A stretch of DNA of 64,000 nucleotides, taken from NCBI RefSeq assembly GCF_029269835.1, contig NZ_JARJBB010000020.1, positions 1 through 64,000 on the forward strand, in the 5' to 3' direction. A model generated the notes under the pieces. That model saw only the letters and a list, made by a program, of their open reading frames with translations, was not told where the DNA came from and made no database searches. The position numbers were made by a program, and so were the translations under genes. This DNA is from Streptomyces tropicalis (GTDB taxonomy: Bacteria > Actinomycetota > Actinomycetes > Streptomycetales > Streptomycetaceae). Position 1 is the stretch's first letter; the number at the start of each line of letters is the position of its first letter. Shown piece by piece: positions 6,540 to 14,393 of the stretch.

Positions 6540-8179
6540 GGCCCCGGCGGCCGCGTCCGTACCGGCGCGGCGCCGGGCGGCCGCGCACCCTGCGGACCCG
6601 GCTCGTCGTCTCCGCGGTGACCCTGATCGCCGTCGTGTGCACCGTGATCGGTGCCGTGACGACGCTGGCGCTGCGGGATTACCTGTACGGGCAGCTCGAC
6701 GGCAAGCTGCGGGAGACCGGGCGGGCGGTGGCCGGGCGGATGATGCACCGCCCGGGGGACCCCGGCACCGCCGTCCCCGGGCAGCCGGCCGGGGGACCGG
6801 GCGCCGGCGCGGACGGTACGGTCCCGCCGGACGACCGGGTGAAGGGCCTGCTCACCCAGGGGCCCGCGCAGCCGAGGACGGTGGCGGCCGCCGTGCAGGA
6901 CGGCACGGTCACCGCGGCGTCCGTCGCCCGGCAGAGCGACCGCAGCGACGGCTCGTTCCGGCGGATGGAGGCCGTGTCCCTGACCGCCGCCCAGCGGGCG
7001 GCCCTCGCCCGGGTGCCCAGGGACGGCTCCGCGCACTCGGTGGACCTGCCCGGTCTGGAGGCGTACCGCGCCGTGTACGTCGGCGACCGGGCCGGCGGCG
7101 CCGGCTACTACGTCGCGCTGCCGACCGCGGACGTCACCGGCACCCTCACCACCCTCGTCCTCGTCGAGGTCAGCGTCACCGCGGCCGGGCTGATCGCCGC
7201 CTCGCTCGCCGGTGCCGCCATCGTCGGGGTCGCGCTCCGCCCGCTGCGCCGGGTCGCCGCCACCGCCACCCGGGTCTCCGAACTCCCCCTGCACACCGGG
7301 GAGGTGAACCTCAGCGAGCGGGTGTCCGCGGCGGAGACGGATCCGCACACCGAGGTCGGCCGGGTCGGCGCCGCCCTCAACCGCATGCTGGACCACGTCC
7401 ACGGCGCCCTGCACGCCCGCCAGCAGAGCGAGACGCGGGTACGGCAGTTCGTCGCGGACGCCAGCCACGAACTGCGCACCCCCCTGGCCTCCATCCGCGG
7501 GTACGCCGAGCTGACCCGGCGCGGACGGGAGGAGGTCGGGCCCGACACGCGGCACGCCCTCGGCCGGATCGAGTCCGAGGCCGGGCGGATGACCCTGCTC
7601 GTCGAGGACCTGCTGCTGCTCGCCCGGCTGGACGCGGGACGTCCGCTGCGGTTCGAGCGGACCGACCTCGTCCCGCTGGTCGTGGACACCACCGGCGACG
7701 CGCGGGCCGCGGGCCCGGACCACGTCTGGCGGCTCGACCTGCCCGGCGATCCGGCCCCGGTGTCCGCGGACGCTCCCCGGCTCCAGCAGGTCCTCGTCAA
7801 CCTGCTGGCGAACGCGCGCACCCACACCCCGCCCGGCACCACGGTGACCGTACGGGTGCGGCACGGGGGGCCGTGGGTGCGCGCCGAGGTCGAGGACGAC
7901 GGGCCGGGCATCCCGCGGGCGCTGCTGCCGCACGTCTTCGAACGGTTCGCGCGCGGCGACTCGGCGCGTTCGCGGGCCACCGGGTCCACCGGCCTGGGGC
8001 TGGCCATCGTGCAGGCCGTGACGGCCGCGCACGGCGGTGCGGTGACCGTGGACAGCGTCCCCGGCCGGACCGTGTTCACCGTGCGCCTGCCCGCGTCCGG
8101 CACGGCCTCCGGTGCGGACCGCGACCCGCTCCCACAGGCACGGCACAGCCTCACCACACGGGTGGGACAGGCCGGTTGA
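6536..8179 (+). CDS. Sensor histidine kinase (two TM, HAMP, HisKA, HATPase)
   Basis: The 547-aa protein has TM1 at about residues 22-45, an extracytoplasmic sensor loop of ~160 residues, TM2 (~215-240), then HAMP, the phospho-acceptor motif D-A-S-H-E-L-R-T-P-L-A-S-I, an N box (N-L-L-A-N-A-R-T-H) and G boxes (D-D-G-P-G-I, G-L-G-L-A-I-V). The start ATG overlaps the regulator stop, so translation is coupled. The sensor loop is Pro/Gly-rich and matches no domain I recognise. It pairs with the regulator upstream. Confidence 0.92.
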   Translation: MRPRRPRPYRRGAGRPRTLRTRLVVSAVTLIAVVCTVIGAVTTLALRDYLYGQLDGKLRETGRAVAGRMMHRPGDPGTAVPGQPAGGPGAGADGTVPPDDRVKGLLTQGPAQPRTVAAAVQDGTVTAASVARQSDRSDGSFRRMEAVSLTAAQRAALARVPRDGSAHSVDLPGLEAYRAVYVGDRAGGAGYYVALPTADVTGTLTTLVLVEVSVTAAGLIAASLAGAAIVGVALRPLRRVAATATRVSELPLHTGEVNLSERVSAAETDPHTEVGRVGAALNRMLDHVHGALHARQQSETRVRQFVADASHELRTPLASIRGYAELTRRGREEVGPDTRHALGRIESEAGRMTLLVEDLLLLARLDAGRPLRFERTDLVPLVVDTTGDARAAGPDHVWRLDLPGDPAPVSADAPRLQQVLVNLLANARTHTPPGTTVTVRVRHGGPWVRAEVEDDGPGIPRALLPHVFERFARGDSARSRATGSTGLGLAIVQAVTAAHGGAVTVDSVPGRTVFTVRLPASGTASGADRDPLPQARHSLTTRVGQAG

Positions 8180-8212
8180 GAAGAGTCGGTTCCATGCGAA
8201 CCGACTCTTCTC
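8178..8212 (+). promoter_or_regulatory. 14-bp perfect inverted repeat with the start codon in its loop
   Basis: Arms 8178-8191 and 8199-8212 are exactly complementary and leave a 7-nt loop (8192-8198) that contains the ATG of the glycosyltransferase at 8194. The kinase stop TGA (8177-8179) touches the left arm. In RNA this would be a stable stem presenting AUG in the loop; in DNA it is a 35-bp palindrome fit for a dimeric regulator. No Shine-Dalgarno is free upstream. Confidence 0.75.
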
Positions 8213-9507
8213 CCGGCACCCTGCCGGCGCGGGAGCACCTCCCGGCCGCGGACGCCGGCACCCCTGTCCTGGACGTGGTGATCCCCGTCCACAACGAGGA
8301 GAAGGACCTCCGGCCGTGCGTGCTCCGCCTGCACGAGCACCTGGAGCGCACCTTCCCGTACCCGTTCCGCATCACCGTCGCCGACAACGCGTCCACGGAC
8401 ACCACCGCGCAGGTGGCGTCCCTGCTGGCGGCGGAGTTCGGCGCGGTGGGGTGGGTCCGGCTGGAGCAGAAGGGCCGCGGCCGGGCGCTGCGGACCGTCT
8501 GGGCGGCCTCCGACGCCCCGGTCCTCGCCTACATGGACGTGGATCTGTCCACCGACCTCAACGCGCTGCTGCCGCTGGTCGCGCCGCTCATCTCCGGCCA
8601 CTCCGACCTGGCCATCGGGTCGCGGCTCGCGCGCAGTTCGCGGGTGGTGCGCGGCCCGAAGCGGGAGTTCGTCTCCCGCTCGTACAACCTGATCCTGCGC
8701 GGCTCGCTCCAGGCCCGCTTCTCGGACGCGCAGTGCGGCTTCAAGGCGATCCGGCGCGACGTCGCCGGGGTGCTGCTTCCACTGGTGGAGGACAGCGGCT
8801 GGTTCTTCGACACCGAGCTGCTCGTGCTCGCCGAGCGGGCGGGCCTGCGCATCCACGAGGTGCCGGTCGACTGGGTCGACGACCCCGACTCGTCGGTGCA
8901 CCTCGTGCGGACGGCGGCCGAGGACCTCCGGGGCGTGTGGCGGGTGGGCCGGGCGCTGGCCACCGGCTCGCTGCCGCTGGACCGGCTCGGCCGCCCCTTC
9001 GGGGACGACCCGCGCGACCGGGACCTGCCCGACGTTCCGCTCGGGCTGGCCCGCCAGCTCGTCGGCTTCTGCGTCGTCGGCGGCCTGTCCACCCTCTTCT
9101 ACCTGCTGCTCTACGGCGTCTTCCGGGAGTTCTCCGGCGCGCAGGCCGCCAACGCGCTCGCCCTGCTGGCGTCCGCGGTCGCCAACACCGCCGCCAACCG
9201 GCGGCTGACGTTCGGGGTGCGCGGCCGGGGCGGCGCCGTCCGCCACCAGGCGCAGGGCCTGGTGGTGTTCGCCATCGGCCTCGCGCTGACCAGCGGCTCG
9301 CTGGCGGCCCTGGGCGCCGCGACCAGCCGTCCCGCGCACTCCACCGAACTGGCCGTCCTGGTGGCCGCGAACCTCGCGGCGACGGTGCTGCGCTTCCTGC
9401 TCTTCCGCGCCTGGGTCTTCCCGGACCGCCCCGACCCGGTCGGCGGCGTCACCGGCCCGGTCGCCGACCACGCCCCTGCGATCCGAGGACTGCGCGATGA
9501 CCACTGA
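8194..9507 (+). CDS. GT2 glycosyltransferase fused to a GtrA-like membrane domain
   Basis: The 437-aa protein begins with a DPM1-like GT2 domain (residues ~20-260): V-V-I-P-V-H-N-E-E near 30, a D-x-D metal motif in Y-M-D-V-D-L-S-T-D, and D-A-Q-C-G-F-K-A. The C-terminal ~140 residues are a four-helix GtrA-like domain (R-Q-L-V-G-F-C-V-V-G-G onward). Such fusions make and flip polyprenyl-phosphate sugars. With the GT39 enzyme next door it could supply the lipid-linked sugar donor. It overlaps that gene by 11 bp. Confidence 0.88.
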   Translation: MRTDSSPGTLPAREHLPAADAGTPVLDVVIPVHNEEKDLRPCVLRLHEHLERTFPYPFRITVADNASTDTTAQVASLLAAEFGAVGWVRLEQKGRGRALRTVWAASDAPVLAYMDVDLSTDLNALLPLVAPLISGHSDLAIGSRLARSSRVVRGPKREFVSRSYNLILRGSLQARFSDAQCGFKAIRRDVAGVLLPLVEDSGWFFDTELLVLAERAGLRIHEVPVDWVDDPDSSVHLVRTAAEDLRGVWRVGRALATGSLPLDRLGRPFGDDPRDRDLPDVPLGLARQLVGFCVVGGLSTLFYLLLYGVFREFSGAQAANALALLASAVANTAANRRLTFGVRGRGGAVRHQAQGLVVFAIGLALTSGSLAALGAATSRPAHSTELAVLVAANLAATVLRFLLFRAWVFPDRPDPVGGVTGPVADHAPAIRGLRDDH

Positions 9508-11839
9508 CCACGACCGCACGGGCGGACCCGGCGGCACCCGGCCGTCCTCCTGGGGACCGCCCGGCACCACTCCCCCGGGCGCCCGCTCCGCACCCTCCGG
9601 CACCGGCACCGGCGCACCGGGCGGCGTCGCCGCCGGGACCGGCGGGCCCGGCATCGGCGGACCCGGCACCGGCGGGCCCGGAACCGGACTGCCGAAGCCG
9701 CCGCTCGTGCGCCGGCTGTGGCGCGGCCGCCCCGAGGAGCCCCGCTGGGCCCGCCCCGCGCTCCTCGCGCTGCTGCTCGCCACCGGGCTGCTCCACCTCT
9801 GGGACCTGGGCGCCTCCGGATACGCCAACTCCTTCTACTCGGCGGCCGCGCAGGCGGGCAGCGTCTCCTGGAAGGCGTTCTTCTTCGGTTCGCTGGACGC
9901 GGGCAACGCCATCACCGTCGACAAGCCCCCGGCCGCGCTGTGGCCGATGGCGCTCGCGGTGCGCGTCCTCGGCCTCGGCTCCTGGGCGGTCCTGGGGCCC
10001 GAGGCGGTGATGGGCGTCCTCACGGTCGCCGTCGTCCACGCCTCCGCCCGCCGCCGGTTCGGCCCCGCGGCCGGGCTGATCGCGGGCGCGGTGACGGCCC
10101 TGACCCCCGTCGCCGCGCTGATGTTCCGCTTCAACAACCCGGACGCGCTGCTGACGCTGCTCACGGCGCTCACCGTGCACCTCGTCGTGCGGGGCCTGGA
10201 GGACGGCCGCGCCCGGTGGCTGCTGTGGGCGGGTGTCGCCACCGGCTTCGCCTTCCTGACCAAGACGCTCCAGGCATTCCTGGTCCTGCCCCCGCTGGCC
10301 GTCCTGTACGGGGTCCGCGCGCCGGTGCGGCTGCGGCGCCGGCTGGCCCACCTGGCGCTCGCGGCTGCCGCGCTGGTGGTCTCCGGCGGCTGGTGGGTCG
10401 CCGTCGTCGAGCTGTGGCCCGCGTCCTCCCGGCCGTACATCGGCGGATCGCAGCACAACAGCTTCCTGGAGCTCACCTTCGGCTACAACGGCCTCGGCCG
10501 CCTCAACGGCGACGAGACCGGAAGCGTCGGCGGCGGAGGCGGCGGCAACGGGTCCGGCCAGTGGGGGGAGACGGGCTGGGGCCGGATGTTCGGCTCCGAG
10601 GTCGGCGGACAGGTCTCCTGGCTGCTTCCGGCCGCGCTGATCCTGCTGGTGGCGGGCCTCGTGCTGACCCTCCCCCGCTACCGCTCCGGCGAGGGGACCC
10701 CCGGTGCCGGACGCACCGACCCCGCCCGCGGCGCCCTCCTCGCCTGGGGCGGCTCGCTGCTGACGACCGCGGCCGTCTTCAGCTGGATGGCGGGCATCTT
10801 CCACCAGTACTACACGGTCGCCCTCGCCCCCGGCATCGGCGCCGTGGTCGGCATGGGCGCGGTGCTGCTGTGGCGCGAACGGCGGCGGGCCCCGGCCGCC
10901 TTCGCCCTGGCCGCCGCCATGACGGCGACCGCGGCCTGGGGCTACGTGCTCCTCGCGCGCACCCCCGACTACGCGCCCGCGCTGCGGTGGCTGGTCCTGG
11001 TCGGCGGGTCGGCCGCGGCGCTCGGCCTGCTCTTCGCGGGCCGGCTGGGCCGTCGGGCCGCCCTCGCCGTGGCGGCGGTGGGCCTCGCGGCCGCGCTGGC
11101 CGGCCCGGCGGCGTACACCCTGAGCACGGTGACCACCGCGCACACCGGGTCCATCCCGACGGCCGGCCCCGCGGGCGCGAGCACGATGGGCTTCGGAGGC
11201 GGCCGGGGCGGCGGCCCCGGTCCCGGCGGCCTGCCGCGCCGCGGCGGCCAGGGGCAGGGTCAGGGCCGCAACGGCTTCCCGGGCGGCGGCGCAGGCGGCT
11301 TCCCCGGCGCCCCCGGGAACCAGGGCCCGGGCGGTCCGGGCCAGGGGCAGGGGCAGGGGTGGAATCCCGGCGGGGCGCCGGGAGGGGGAGCCGGGACGGG
11401 CAACGGTCTCCCCGGCGGCGGGCGCACGGCCGAGGGCGGCCGCACGGGGGCCGGAGGACCCGGCGGGCCGCTGGACGGCGCCCGGGTCGGCTCCGCCGCG
11501 CGGACGCTCCTCACCCGGAACGCCTCCCGCTACACCTGGGTCGCCGCCTCCATCGGCTCCCAGAACGCCGCGAGTTACCAGCTCGCCACCGGTGACCCGG
11601 TCATGGCGATCGGAGGCTTCAACGGCACCGACCCCTCGCCGACCCTCGCGCAGTTCCAGAAGGACGCGGCCGCCGGGCGGATCCACTGGTTCATCGCCGG
11701 CGGGGGCATGGGCGGCGGCCCGCGCGGCTCCTCCGGGTCCGGCACCGCCGCGCAGATCACCGCCTGGGTCGAGAGGAACTTCCCCAAGGTCACGGCCGGT
11801 TCGGCCACCTTCTACGACCTCACCACCAGGACGGGCTGA
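9497..11839 (+). CDS. GT39-family (ArnT/PMT-like) membrane glycosyltransferase
   Basis: The 780-aa protein has a Gly/Pro-rich N-tail (~70 residues) and a multi-spanning membrane region. A first-loop Y-A-N-S-F-Y-S-A-A-A and D-K-P-P-A-A-L-W-P correspond to the acidic catalytic loop region of ArnT/YkcB-type GT-C enzymes. A Gly-rich low-complexity stretch follows (~560-650), then a conserved C-terminal extracytoplasmic domain (R-Y-T-W-V-A-A-S-I-G-S to the end). It probably transfers a sugar from polyprenyl phosphate to a cell-surface acceptor. It is the last gene of the operon headed by the two-component system. Confidence 0.85.
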   Translation: MTTDHDRTGGPGGTRPSSWGPPGTTPPGARSAPSGTGTGAPGGVAAGTGGPGIGGPGTGGPGTGLPKPPLVRRLWRGRPEEPRWARPALLALLLATGLLHLWDLGASGYANSFYSAAAQAGSVSWKAFFFGSLDAGNAITVDKPPAALWPMALAVRVLGLGSWAVLGPEAVMGVLTVAVVHASARRRFGPAAGLIAGAVTALTPVAALMFRFNNPDALLTLLTALTVHLVVRGLEDGRARWLLWAGVATGFAFLTKTLQAFLVLPPLAVLYGVRAPVRLRRRLAHLALAAAALVVSGGWWVAVVELWPASSRPYIGGSQHNSFLELTFGYNGLGRLNGDETGSVGGGGGGNGSGQWGETGWGRMFGSEVGGQVSWLLPAALILLVAGLVLTLPRYRSGEGTPGAGRTDPARGALLAWGGSLLTTAAVFSWMAGIFHQYYTVALAPGIGAVVGMGAVLLWRERRRAPAAFALAAAMTATAAWGYVLLARTPDYAPALRWLVLVGGSAAALGLLFAGRLGRRAALAVAAVGLAAALAGPAAYTLSTVTTAHTGSIPTAGPAGASTMGFGGGRGGGPGPGGLPRRGGQGQGQGRNGFPGGGAGGFPGAPGNQGPGGPGQGQGQGWNPGGAPGGGAGTGNGLPGGGRTAEGGRTGAGGPGGPLDGARVGSAARTLLTRNASRYTWVAASIGSQNAASYQLATGDPVMAIGGFNGTDPSPTLAQFQKDAAAGRIHWFIAGGGMGGGPRGSSGSGTAAQITAWVERNFPKVTAGSATFYDLTTRTG

Positions 11840-11865
11840 CCCGGGGCGCGGAGCGGAGCAGGGGG

Positions 11866-11895
11866 GGTGCCCGGGGCGGGGGAGTCCCGGGCACC
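11866..11895 (+). terminator. Operon-end hairpin
   Basis: GGTGCCCGGG (11866-11875) pairs perfectly with 11886-11895 around a 10-nt loop, 27 nt after the GT39 stop. Confidence 0.7.
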
Positions 11896-12025
11896 GCCCG
11901 TTCCGGCGGGCCGGCCGCCGCGTTGCCGCACCGGGCGCAGCGGGCACACTCCGTGGTGGAAGCCGCCCGAGCGTCCCGCCGGGGCGGCGGCAGGACCGGC
12001 GGTCGACTGCGGAGAAAGGTGCGCC

Positions 12026-12826
12026 ATGGTGAGGGCAGCCCAGGGGGCCAAGGGCGCGGCGCGCACCAGCGTCTGGCTGGAGGGCAGGGAGCGCCGCGGC
12101 GGCCGGGGGAGCGGGCAGCCCTCCGGGCTGGACCGGGAGCGGATCACCGAGGTCGCGGTCCGCCTGCTGGACGCCGAGGGGCCGGCCGGGTTCTCCATGC
12201 GCCGGCTCGCCGCCGAGCTGAACGTGACGGCGATGTCCGTGTACTGGTACGTCGACACCAAGGACGACCTGCTCGAACTCGCCCTGGACGCCGCCTTCGG
12301 CGAGCTGCGGCTGCCCGGCGCGGACTCCGGCGGGGACTGGCGCGACCAGCTGCGCGCACTCGCCGCCGAGTACCGCGCGCTGCTGGTGCGCCACCCCTGG
12401 CTGTCCCCGCTCGCCGGGACGTTCCTCAACATCGGCCCGAACGCCCTCGCCTTCTCGGGCAGCGTGCAGCGGGTCGTCCGCCGGACGGGGCTGCCCGAGC
12501 AGGGGCTGGCCGGGGCGATCTCGGCCGTGTTCCGCTTCGTGTACGGGTACGGCACGATCGAGGGCCACTTCGTCGCCCGCTGCGCCGACGCGGGCATGGC
12601 GCCGGACGAGTACTTCCGGCATGCGATGAGCGCGGCGACCGCGGTCCCGGACGCGGCCGAGGTGCTCCGGGAGTCGGCGAACCTGATGGCCGCCCGCGGC
12701 GGCGACACCGTCCGGGAGATGCTGGACCGGGACTTCGACTTCGCCCTGGAGCTGCTGGTGGCGGGGATCGAGGCGATGGTGCGCCGGACGGCCGCGGATC
12801 AGGTCCCGCCGGACTCCTCGTCCTGA
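12026..12826 (+). CDS. TetR-family transcriptional regulator
   Basis: The 266-aa protein has a TetR helix-turn-helix at about residues 50-90 (F-S-M-R-R-L-A-A-E-L-N-V-T-A-M-S-V-Y-W-Y-V), closest in style to the TetR_C/tetracycline-repressor class, and a long helical ligand domain. ATG 12026 has a GGAGAAAGG site. Its 3' end overlaps the convergent PPOX gene by 28 bp. The effector is unknown; the nearest divergent or downstream target is not obvious. Confidence 0.88.
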   Translation: MVRAAQGAKGAARTSVWLEGRERRGGRGSGQPSGLDRERITEVAVRLLDAEGPAGFSMRRLAAELNVTAMSVYWYVDTKDDLLELALDAAFGELRLPGADSGGDWRDQLRALAAEYRALLVRHPWLSPLAGTFLNIGPNALAFSGSVQRVVRRTGLPEQGLAGAISAVFRFVYGYGTIEGHFVARCADAGMAPDEYFRHAMSAATAVPDAAEVLRESANLMAARGGDTVREMLDRDFDFALELLVAGIEAMVRRTAADQVPPDSSS

Positions 12827-13284
12827 ACGAGGCGGGCGGGGAAGCCGCCGGTGGCCACCGGGCCCCAGCGCTCCGGAGCGATCCGGATGATCGACTTCCC
12901 CTGCTTGAGCATGGCCCGGCGGTACTCGTCCCAGTCCGGGTGCTCACCGGCGATGTTCCGGTAGTACTCCACCAGCGGCTCCACCGAGTCCGGGGCGTCG
13001 ATCACCTCGGCCGAGCCGTCGATCTGCACCCACGGGCCGTTCCACTCGTCGCTGAGCACCACGAGGCTCACCCGCGGGTCCCGCCTGGAGTTGCGGGTCT
13101 TGGCCCGGTCCGGATAGGTGGAGAGCACGATCCGTCCGGAGTCGTCCACACCGCAGGTCAGCGGCGAGGCCTGGGGGCCGCCGTCGGCGCGGCGGGTCAG
13201 CAGCAGGGCGCGGTGCCGGGGACGCACGAAGTCGAGCAGTCCGTCCAGCGACACCCGGGTGTTGGTCGCGATGTTCGGTGCCAT
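12799..13284 (-). CDS. PPOX-class (flavin or F420-dependent) split-barrel protein
   Basis: The 161-aa protein starts M-A-P-N-I-A-T-N-T-R and has the pyridoxamine-phosphate-oxidase-like split barrel: R-A-L-L-L-T-R-R, P-Q-A-S-P-L, and S-R-R-D-P-R-V-S-L-V-V-L-S-D. The C-terminus I-R-I-A-P-E-R-W-G-P is typical of actinobacterial TIGR03618-like F420-binding members. The substrate is unknown. A perfect 12-bp palindrome sits just upstream (13299-13310) and may be an operator. Confidence 0.85.
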   Translation of the reverse strand: MAPNIATNTRVSLDGLLDFVRPRHRALLLTRRADGGPQASPLTCGVDDSGRIVLSTYPDRAKTRNSRRDPRVSLVVLSDEWNGPWVQIDGSAEVIDAPDSVEPLVEYYRNIAGEHPDWDEYRRAMLKQGKSIIRIAPERWGPVATGGFPARLVQDEESGGT

Positions 13285-13298
13285 GCCTGCACCCTAGG

Positions 13299-13310
13299 GG
13301 GTGATCACCC
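13299..13310. promoter_or_regulatory. Perfect palindrome GGGTGATCACCC upstream of the PPOX gene
   Basis: The 12-bp palindrome lies 15 bp before the PPOX start codon and could be an operator. The regulator is unknown; the adjacent TetR protein is one candidate. Confidence 0.35.
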
Positions 13311-13471
13311 GCGCCGGGCCGTCCGCGGCCGACCCTGCCGTGCCTACCACCGCGAGGATCACCCCGACGCACCCGGCCGGCCCCTCGGGGCGCGTGCGCG
13401 AGCGGCGCGGCGCGCACCCGGGGGTGCGCACCGCCGCGTCGGCCGGCCCGCCGGCCGCGGTGGTCCGCCCG

Positions 13472-14293
13472 TCAGACGGCCGGCAGGGAGTCGCCCTGCA
13501 CGGCCTGGATGTCGAGTTCCACCTTCAGGGTCGTCCCGATGGCCGCGATGCCGGCCTGGAGGACCTGGTTGTAGTTCATGGCGAAGTCCTCCCGGCGCAG
13601 CTCCGTGGTCGCGCGGAAGGCGGCCCGGGTGCCGCCCCAGGGGTCGGCGCCGGTGCCGAGGTAGGCCAGGTCCAGGTCGACCGGGCGGAGCACGCCGTGC
13701 ATGCCCAGCTCGCCGTGGACGGTCCAGCGGTCCGGGCCGGCGGCGCTCACCCCGGTCGAGCGGAAGGTGATCTCCGGGTACGTCCCGACGTCCAGGAAGT
13801 CCGGGGACTTCAAGTGCCCGTCACGCATGCCGTTGCCGGTGTCCACGGAGTCGGCGCGGATGACCGCCTCCACCCGGGACGTGGTGACGTCGTCGGGGGC
13901 GATCTCGATGGTGCCCCCGAAGTCGGTGAACCGGCCGTGCACGCTGGAGATGCCCAGGTGCTGGGCGACGGCGGCCACCGAGGAGTGGACCGGGTCGATG
14001 GTCCACGGGCCGGGCGGCGGCAGCTCCGTGCCGCCCTGCCGGGCCAGGGTCACCGTGCCGACCTCGGCACGGCCGCTCGCCGTGACGATCGCGCTGGAGG
14101 CGGCGGGCGCGTACCCGACGGCCGTGACGATGACGGTGTAGGCGCCGGGCGCCAGCTCGGTCGTGTCCCGGACGGTTCCCTCGTGGTCGGTCCCGGCGCG
14201 CAGCACCTGCGTGCCCGTCATGTCGGTCACCGTGACGACCGCGTGCGACACGGCCCATCCGTCCCGGGTGCGGATCCTCGCGGTCAGTCCCAT
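13472..14293 (-). CDS. YceI-family protein with N-terminal carboxypeptidase-regulatory-like domain
   Basis: The 273-aa protein has two parts. Residues 1-90 are a carboxypeptidase-regulatory-like beta sandwich (A-V-V-T-V-T-D onward, ending E-L-A-P-G-A-Y-T-V-I-V-T-A-V-G-Y). Residues ~95-273 are a YceI lipocalin-like barrel (W-T-I-D-P-V-H-S-S-V, D-S-V-D-T-G-N-G-M-R-D-G-H-L-K-S-P-D-F). YceI proteins bind polyprenoids. No signal peptide is seen, so it may be cytoplasmic. The N-domain resembles the tail repeats of the transporter encoded just upstream in the same direction. ATG has a GGGAG site. Confidence 0.88.
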   Translation of the reverse strand: MGLTARIRTRDGWAVSHAVVTVTDMTGTQVLRAGTDHEGTVRDTTELAPGAYTVIVTAVGYAPAASSAIVTASGRAEVGTVTLARQGGTELPPPGPWTIDPVHSSVAAVAQHLGISSVHGRFTDFGGTIEIAPDDVTTSRVEAVIRADSVDTGNGMRDGHLKSPDFLDVGTYPEITFRSTGVSAAGPDRWTVHGELGMHGVLRPVDLDLAYLGTGADPWGGTRAAFRATTELRREDFAMNYNQVLQAGIAAIGTTLKVELDIQAVQGDSLPAV

Positions 14294-14337
14294 CCCGTTT
14301 TCTCCCTGAAAAGCAGTACAAAATGGTCGTAAGAAAG

Positions 14338-14387
14338 CCGGCCCGCGGCGGGCGCTCCCGATGCGGGGCGCGCCGGCCGCGGGCCGG
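14338..14387 (-). terminator. Hairpin between the transporter and YceI genes
   Basis: CCGGCCCGCGG (14338-14348) pairs perfectly with 14377-14387. It could end the marR-transporter transcript or attenuate into the YceI gene. Confidence 0.55.
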
Positions 14388-14393
14388 GTTCCG

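Noticed and set aside
9449..12622. A >1000-codon minus-strand open frame opposite the GT39 and TetR genes
   Set aside because: Antisense shadow of high-GC coding DNA; low complexity and no motif.
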